A stretch of 64,000 bases of DNA from Cordilura impudica. Its lineage: Eukaryota > Arthropoda > Insecta > Diptera > Scathophagidae. The notes beneath the pieces are model-generated. The model searched no databases and was not told the DNA's origin. It worked only from the letters and a program-made list of their open reading frames with translations. The stretch's first letter is position 1. The number at the start of each line of letters is the position of its first letter. This document shows positions 57,383-64,000 of this stretch, in pieces. Made by a program: the position numbers and the translations under genes. Location of the stretch: NCBI GenBank assembly GCA_963682025.1, contig OY821517.1:49845162-49909161 (forward strand). Direction: 5' to 3'.

Positions 57383-57560
57383 GTCATCATGATTGGGGTC
57401 AAGATAAAAGCACCGGTGACCGACGTTGTCCCATGTGCTTAGAAGTTGGTCCTGTTGTAACATTGTGCATGGGCTTGGAGCCAGCGTTCTATGTAGATAT
57501 TGGACCACCATCATATGCATTTAATCCATGTGGTCATATGGCGACTGAAAAAACGGTCAA
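57383..57560 (+). CDS. Pli: Pellino exon (RING-like domain core)
   Basis: Completes the split Gly codon, then HHDWGQDKSTGDRRCPMCLE, VGPVVTLCMGLEPAFYVDIG, PPSYAFNPCGHMATEKTV. The CPMC pair and the CGH are zinc ligands of the C3HC4-like RING domain that recruits E2 enzymes. Acceptor CAAATAG|GT; donor CAA|GTGAGT, phase 2 (the Lys codon is finished by the next exon). Joined to 42755-42908 across 14.5 kb of nested transposons. Confidence 0.97.
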
Positions 57561-57636
57561 GTGAGTTGCTGGTCATCATTTTTCTAAAATTACAAATTAT
57601 TTTATTATTTTTTTTTTTACATTTTACTTTTTACAG

Positions 57637-57763
57637 ATATTGGGCTAATGTTGATATACCACATGGTACAAATGGTTTTCAGGCCGTTTGTCCATTCTGT
57701 GCGACGCCCCTTGATGGTAATTCCGGTTTTATTAAATTAATTTTTCAAGATAATTTAGATTAA
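57637..57763 (+). CDS. Pli: Pellino terminal coding exon
   Basis: Reads (K)YWANVDIPHGTNGFQAVCP, FCATPLDGNSGFIKLIFQDN, LD, stop TAA at 57761-57763. CPFC supplies the last zinc ligands of the RING-like domain, and IKLIFQDNLD is the conserved Pellino C-terminus. Acceptor TTTTTACAG|AT after a 76-bp intron. Confidence 0.97.
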
Positions 57764-60387
57764 AAGTGTATAAAATAAAAAAAAATTACGAAAAATTGCA
57801 AAAAATAAAAACAAAAAAAATCCATAGGCTTTATTTTTCTAAAAACATTATTATGATTAAAAAAACTCAAGAGATGGAAAAAATAATAATGAATTATTAA
57901 TAGTATTTACAAATTATTTTTTAAAATATCAAAAAACAAAACAAAGTTCTATTTATATACATACAAACAATATAGAAAAACAAACACACATAGGAAAACA
58001 CATCTTTCAATAAGAAAAATAAACAAAAGCTAAGGATTTATATTAAGTTTATAATAAATAATTAAATCATATTTTGGCCAGTTATAAAGTATGTTTCATT
58101 TTTTATTTTAATATAAGTTATTATATTAACTTTTAATGATTAATTACTATTCAGTATTTAAAAATAACAACATCAGTTGGTATATAGATAGATCTTGTTT
58201 TATAGGCATTAAAATAATATTAGGGAAATTTTCGGGCGATATTTTGAAAAAAAAAATAATATGAAAATTAAATTTCTCTTTATTATGGCGCTCCACTCTA
58301 ATAAACAAGCTGATGTTGTATAATTTAATTGTAATGAAAACTGTTTTTCGATATATCCTATCGAGTATTTTAGAATCTGCTTTATACTATAGAATATAGG
58401 ACTGATTAATTTAAATAACGTTCAAACCACTAATGGCCGCCCAATATTGAGGTATACTAAAGACCAGTAGCCAGTAGCCCCACGGTCAATGCTAGTTTAC
58501 TATGAAATATACTTTATAACACAAATATGTTAACAAATTATCTTCATACTGTCAACAGAAAAATAAAAAATAAATAAAATCATAATTGGTTTAAATGATG
58601 AAAAACAAAAACAAAATTATAAATTGTAATTATTAATTGTAAAAATCTAAACATTAATGAATTACTTATGCAGTAAAAATGTTAGCAACTTTTTTCCAAT
58701 TCATATGAAAAACGAAATGCCTTGAAAAAAAAAATTTTTTTTTTCTTTTATACAATTCGCTTTTGTCTCGATTACAACAAATTTTTTTTCATAAAACTTT
58801 AAAAATTATTAGAAATAATTACAAATATTTGTTGCTCTACTCACAATGCTCTGTGTCTAAAAGTGTGAACGTAAAAAAAAAACAAATTAAATTTTTGTCT
58901 GCTATTTTAATAAATGTTAAGGGAATTTATTGTATTTGTATAAGAAACCAAAACAAATTTGAATATTGTAAACAAAAAGGTATGTTATATTTTTACTCGT
59001 AAATATTTCTATAGTATAATTTTACAAAACAAAAAAAAAAAAAAAAAAAACATAAAAACAAAAAAAAAAAAAAAACACCATAAAATTAAAAAGCAAACAA
59101 ATATGTCCAAGAGAAAAAAAACCAAATTATTAAATATTTTAAATTTAGTTGTCACCATCATAAAAACAGAAGAAATCTTTAAGTCTAAAATCACAATTCT
59201 GTTTTTGAATTTAGCTAAACGAACTTTTGTGAAGATTTTTAATTATTCCTTTTCAACTTTCATCAGAAAGCCTGCTATTGTTCATAAATATATTTATTAC
59301 TTATTTGGATTTTCTTTCATCTACACATATTTTTACAAATATATTAATTTGTTTTTACTCAACAATGTTGAAAATTTGCAAATCTATGATTTAATTTTGT
59401 TTGCCTTGAATCTTTTTAAAAGTTATTATTTATAAGTTAAAATAAGTTGAGTATTTTTCTTTTTTTTTTTTTTTTCAAACAATATTATTTATAATTATTG
59501 AAATATAAACATAAAAAATGTAGTTTTTTAAGTTTTGTTTTAATCTTAAATTTTTTATTGTATTTTTTTATTATTATTTTATATTAAAATTTTATAATTA
59601 TTTATAAATTTAATTTTATTTAAACTTTTAATAAAAAAAGAAATAATTATGTTTAATTTTCAACTATAGTTTGTTTCGATCTATTCAGTTTTTAAGCCAT
59701 AAGTCTTAATTCTTTTCATAATTAAATATTTTATCAACTTTTTAAGCAAACAAGTTATTATGCAACAACTAATAAGTGTTGCTTTATAACAAAACAAAAA
59801 TTATTAAATTAAAAATAAAATTATTTATATTTGAAATCGATATATACATAAATATATAAGTAACAAAAAAAAAAAAAAAAAGAAAATGAAATATACAACA
59901 AATGAATAAAACATCCTTAAAATGAAATATCGTTAGTAAATAGTATTGTAATTAATTTAAACAAAAAAAAAATATAATTATGGAATTATGAAATAAAGAT
60001 CAAATGAACTGAAATAAAGTAATAAAAATATAAAAACTAAAGCGTATTGCATGTTAATAGAAAATAAATAAAAGTAAGTAGTTTTAAATTTTTTTTTTTT
60101 TTAAGTGAAAAATTGTTAAAAAATCGCAAAGTAGACAGATTCATATTTCACTGATCATTTGTAAATAATAAATTATTCCTCAACTATTGTTTGGATTTAT
60201 TTCCCTTTAAATAGAGGGACCTAATTTTCGCAGTCGCAAGCGAACGTATTTTTATTCGAACGTGCGAATTTTTGTAATTTTGCAATAATCGATAACGAGT
60301 GATCGTTGGAATGCAACCTTGCGAAATTTTACTCGTTAGCAAAATAGCATGCGAAAAGTTTTTTTTTTCCAATTAAGTGAATTATCT
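57764..60387 (+). other. Pellino 3' UTR and downstream AT-rich flank
   Basis: No repeat family and no coding frame above noise. The poly-Lys/Asn frames at 58959-59435 come from A-runs. AATAAA words are frequent; the nearest to the stop is 57774-57779, and another at 59992-59997 is followed by further AATAAA/GTAATAAAA words, so the transcript could end at either. The absence of transposons for 2.6 kb, unlike everywhere else, fits a transcribed 3' UTR. Confidence 0.5.
57774..57779 (+). terminator. Candidate proximal poly(A) signal (AATAAA)
   Basis: First AATAAA after the Pellino stop, 11 bp downstream. Too close and too AT-rich a context to be decisive; distal use is equally possible. Confidence 0.3.
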
Positions 60388-61082
60388 AACCCATAAAAAC
60401 AAAGTTTTTATTAAAACTCTTTCTTTCCTTATGCAAATGAGTTTTGAATCTTCCCGTGACTGTGCCTAACTTTGCGTGACTATCTTAAAATTAATCTTTG
60501 GCCACAACAAGTCTATGGACAATGTTTCAGATCCATCGGATGAGAGAAAGTTTGGTTTTAATCTTTTCGTGACTGTGCGTGACTATGTCAAAGCTAATCT
60601 TTTTTCACAGCAAGTCTGTCGACCAAGTTTCAGATCGATCGAATAAGCGGATATGGGTTTTAAATCACTCCGAGACTTTGCGTGACTGTGCGTGACTAAG
60701 TCAAAGTTAATCTTTTTTCCACAGCAAGTGTATGGACCAAGTTTCAGATCGATCGGATGAGGGGAAATGACATTTAGATCACTCCGTGACTGTACGTGAC
60801 CATGCGTGACTGTGCGTGACTAAGTCAAAGTTAATCTTTTTTTCACAGCAAGTGTATGGACCAAGTTTCAGGTCGATCGGATGAGGGAAAATGACATTTA
60901 GATCACTCCGTGTCTGTGCGTGACCATGCGTGACTGTGCGTGACTAAGTCAAAGTTAATCTTTTTTCACAGCAAGTGTATGGACCAAGTTTCACATCGAT
61001 CGGATGAGGGTAAATTACATTTAAATCACTCCGTGACTGTGCGTGACCATGCGTGACTAAGTCAAAGTTAATCTTTTTACCG
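60388..61082 (+). repeat. Family C minisatellite repeat, copy 3
   Basis: AAAACAAAGTTTTTATTAAA and ACTCTTTCTTTCCTTATGC at the left end, then at least five tandem units of about 105-125 bp (unit starts near 60502, 60608, 60721, 60846, 60968) with CACAGCAAGTGTATGGACCA and GTGACTGTGCGTGACTAAGT. The last three units are nearly identical, so recent expansion is likely. The right end (GAAAGAGTTT) is absent. Confidence 0.85.
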
Positions 61083-62529
61083 CACCAAATTTTGTGACCA
61101 CATAAAATAAAGCACCTTACAAATCAACCAATAGATATTTGCTTGTCGTTTATTTTTTTGGCTCGAGATAGGGTTGAATGTATATGGAGTTGTATACAAG
61201 TTGCCATCACCATCCGAGATAGGAATCTCTCCTTTACGAACGAATCGGAAGATGATAAATAAAAAAGAAAAACAGAGTTAAATCAATTTGTTAATATTTC
61301 ACTTCTTAACGAGTAAGGAAATTAGAAATATTTGACTAACAAAATAAATTTTTATACGGCCCCAGCACCGAAATTCCGGCCTTTGCAAATGCACACAGCA
61401 ACAAATAAAAACTTCTGATCGGCATCAACGGTGCCTATTAACCATGGCTGCGAGGCTTATTTGCATTTTCGAGGCTTATATCCCAAAAAAAAAACATATT
61501 TTTCGCTTTTATTGTTCAATATGGGTGCTATTAAAATATTAAAATTATTTTAATTTTGTTATTTTTTTAAATAACTTAATTTTTTTATATATAAGTATGT
61601 AACTTTTTCCAAAAACAATTTATTAATTATATAATTAATGTTTTAATTTAAACCTCAAATATAATTATATAAAAATATGAAAATTATCTTCAGTTTGGTT
61701 TTTTTTCAAACATAATTTTTGCTTGGCAAAAACGACTTATTTATTATTTAATTGTGTTTTTACACACATTTATCATCAACTATTTTAGTTTAAACATCAA
61801 AAATTGTATAATTTCTGCGATTTGCTTTTTAACAACACCTCATATGTTTAAATCGTTGTAGTTTGTTCCTAAAATATCGGCTTTTTAAATGAAATATAAA
61901 TATATATAGATTACGACAGTTTTTGCTGCTCTGAGTGTAAAACGAAAAATATAATCAAGTTTCAAAATCACAAGTAAATACCAGGCAAACAGAATTGGAT
62001 AGCAGAGGTGAATTTGACAAAAGTTATAATATTCCATATATGAAGAAAAAAAAAAGCACAGCATGTCTTTAGGCTGTTTGCAATTTGACAAAGCATAGAC
62101 ATAAACCCTCATTTACAAATATGTTATGGTTTGGTGAATATTGTAGTAAAATTGGGTTGAATAATAATAATAAAGTGTTACTTTTGTAATTTTTCAACAT
62201 ATTCAACCTGAAATGAATGTTTTCTTAAGCCACAGACAGGCTAAATAGTATTTTGTTTATTCGAATATTATAAGGATAAAAACGGGTAACTGATTGAATT
62301 TCTGACAACCGAGAGACAGTGTTAAGAACATCAACTAAATAAAAATATATTTTTCGCAAATAGATTTAGGGAGCAAAAAGAGAGTCCCATTTATCAAAAA
62401 AAATTAAATTTTATTATTAAAAAGTAATTCTGACACATGTGTGGTTTGGTGGAATTCTATTATATTTAGGGGCCAAATAGTACTTCAAGCCTTACACAGG
62501 GCGTGCTCGGTATTTGCGAATATTCAACA
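61083..62529. other. Unassigned downstream sequence
   Basis: GC-richer patches at 61150-61250 and 61360-61460 (CCCCAGCACCGAAATTCCGG) interrupt AT-rich DNA. On the minus strand 61265-61090 stays open (KGEIPISDGDGNLYTTPYTF) but has no recognised domain. Otherwise nothing. Confidence 0.3.
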
Positions 62530-62653
62530 AAATTAATAACAATGCCACTCAAATTTGGTTTATGCTTATTTTCTATATCCAATTAGTTGGGCCTAATAGA
62601 TAGGGTCTCTAAACGCGTGTTACAGGGTATCGTATAATTTTCTTACTTGTTTT
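62530..62653 (+). mobile_element. DINE-1/Helentron-like fragment, copy 13, palindrome cleanly missing
   Basis: AACAATGCCACTCAAATTTG to GGGTATCGTATAATTTTCTT and ACTTGTTTTT. Compared with intact copies exactly the segment between two TATA words (GTCGGTCTAGACCGACTATA) is absent. Confidence 0.8.
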
Positions 62654-62656
62654 TTT

Positions 62657-63092
62657 GCCTTCGGATATGAAAAAGTTCATAACGGATCCTATATTTATAT
62701 CGGGACTAGGTCGAAAAATGGACCGATCCTGAACATATTTGTAAGGCCACTTATTTTTTGCAAAAAACATATACAAACCAAATTTGAAAAAATCTGTGCA
62801 ATATTTTTGTTTTTGATAGATTTTAGTGAATATCGGGAATCAGCTTCATATGGGGGTTATAACTAAGAATTCTCCTATAAGGTTTATGTACTGTATAATA
62901 GATGTAATAAACATACACAAACCCAATTTGAACGAGATCTATACATTAATTTGGATATTATGGGACTTCAAGTCGATCTCATAAAGTCGATCGGTATAAT
63001 AAAAGATGGGTCTAGGTCAAATATTTTTGGTAGTTCCAAACATCAGCACAAAGTCATTATACCCTGACCATATAGTGGTACAGGTTATAAAA
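62657..63092 (-). mobile_element. DINE-1/Helentron-like fragment, copy 14
   Basis: Reverse orientation, from GCCTTCGGATATGAAAAAGT to CCATATAGTGGTACAGGTTA; the microsatellite is deleted (TCTCATAAAGTCGATCGG). Placed head-to-head with copy 13. Confidence 0.8.
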
Positions 63093-64000
63093 AAGGTTTT
63101 TCTTTGTAATAATTACACACCATTTTTTTTTTCAACGAAATTTTTGTGTGCTATTATGGCGAAAATTCAGTCACCATACCGCCATACCGAGCGTGCACTG
63201 TATTTCTGATCTGTGTGTGGCAGGGTCTTTTCGTTAAAATATTATTTTCATACTTTACCTTTCTTTTGGTTTCTCAAATAATCGCTAATGCAAGGAAAAT
63301 TATTTTTTCGCCTTTATACTTACCACTTTATATAAAATTAGTGCCAATTACTAAAACGCTTTAGTTTTTTTTTTTTTTTTTGTTTGATAAGTTGAAAACA
63401 ATGTTTTTAATTTGAATTTTTATTTGTCTTTTCACATTTAATTTCTTTATTAAGATTTAGTTAATGAAAAATGTTTTAATTATAAATAGAAAATGATTTA
63501 TGCATGTGTTTGAATATGTTTTAGATATTGTCATTTGAAATGTTTTTTCTTTTCTTTTCCTTTAATTAGTATATTTTTGTATATTTTCAGAATTATTGTC
63601 GTCTTCAATACATATAAATAAGATTAGCTATGAATAGGGAAACCAAAAATTTCTGTTCGTTTTTAAATATTTTACATAAGAAATATTGAGAAAGCAAATA
63701 AATTTTGGCATCGATTTAATAGAGAATGTTTTTTTAAATACGTCTTCTTAAGAATATAATTTTAAGTATTTTATTTGTTTTTTTGTTTTGATTTTAGGAG
63801 TATTTTTATTATATTTTATTATTATTTTTTTTTTACATAAATTATAGAAACGATATTTTAAAGTTTATTTTTGGTTTCCCTATTTTTGCTAATTTTTAAT
63901 TTTTTACAGATAATAAAACGCCTTAAATCGATATTTCTGTGGTTTTCAGGAATTAATGCCAAAATGCTTAATTCTTATATGTTGAAATATATGAACCAAT
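63093..64000. other. Unassigned AT-rich sequence to the window end
   Basis: T-rich tracts, no repeat or gene recognised. The frames at 63006-63364 are chance. Confidence 0.4.

Noticed and set aside
58959..59435. 158-codon ORF rich in Lys/Asn/Ile
   Set aside because: Composition follows A-runs in the Pellino 3' region; no domain and no splice context.

Overview
This is eukaryotic, very AT-rich insect DNA. It is almost certainly from a fly (Diptera), and a calyptrate such as a blowfly, flesh fly or bot fly is my best guess. The one host gene I can establish is the fly orthologue of Pellino, the FHA/RING-like E3 ubiquitin ligase of Toll/IRAK(Pelle) signalling. It lies on the + strand in seven exons with clean GT-AG junctions and matching phases: 26240-26471, 30936-31127, 42319-42507, 42585-42683, 42755-42908, 57383-57560, 57637-57763. 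Together they encode about 390 residues ending in a TAA stop. Drosophila Pellino is 424 residues as I recall it, so about 34 N-terminal residues are missing and must come from an exon upstream of 26240 that I could not find, probably outside the window. Three introns are tiny (71-77 bp) and three are huge (4.5, 11.2 and 14.5 kb). The huge ones are filled with transposons.

Positions 1-26239 are 5' intron or flank and are nearly all transposon debris. At least 14 copies or fragments of one DINE-1/Helentron-like family are present across the window. Its hallmarks are a GTCC-type microsatellite, a perfect 24-bp palindrome near one end and the terminus TTACTTGTTTT. A second family has textbook Helitron ends (A|TC...hairpin...CTAG|T) with six copies. 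Also here are a foldback element (190-1443), a Mutator-type foldback element with a 9-bp target duplication (10086-10989), a 4-bp-duplication MITE (9235-9640), two DD41D mariner elements (13478-14337, 16524-17829), a LINE with RNase H, Tc1 relics, a SINE-like unit and two broken genes of large transposon-associated protein families.

The Pellino introns hold more. Intron 26472-30935 has Helitron, Tc1 and DINE copies. Intron 31128-42318 has a Jockey-like LINE, another LINE fragment, a Tc3-like element with about 250-bp inverted repeats and its own 57-bp intron, and a 4.4-kb array of a 7-bp AT-only satellite with higher-order structure. Intron 42909-57382 has a PIF/Harbinger relic, a LINE, a Mutator-type transposase relic and a multi-level nest: a minisatellite-bearing repeat, a DINE copy, Helitrons, and inside them a 2.58-kb transposon with long inverted repeats and an uninterrupted 427-codon ORF (54562-55845). 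That last element is the best candidate here for a recently active and poorly described system.

Downstream of the Pellino stop (57764-64000) there is AT-rich 3' UTR or flank, another minisatellite repeat and two DINE pieces. I saw no tRNA, rRNA or CRISPR. All family assignments come from reading motifs by eye; no database search was run.
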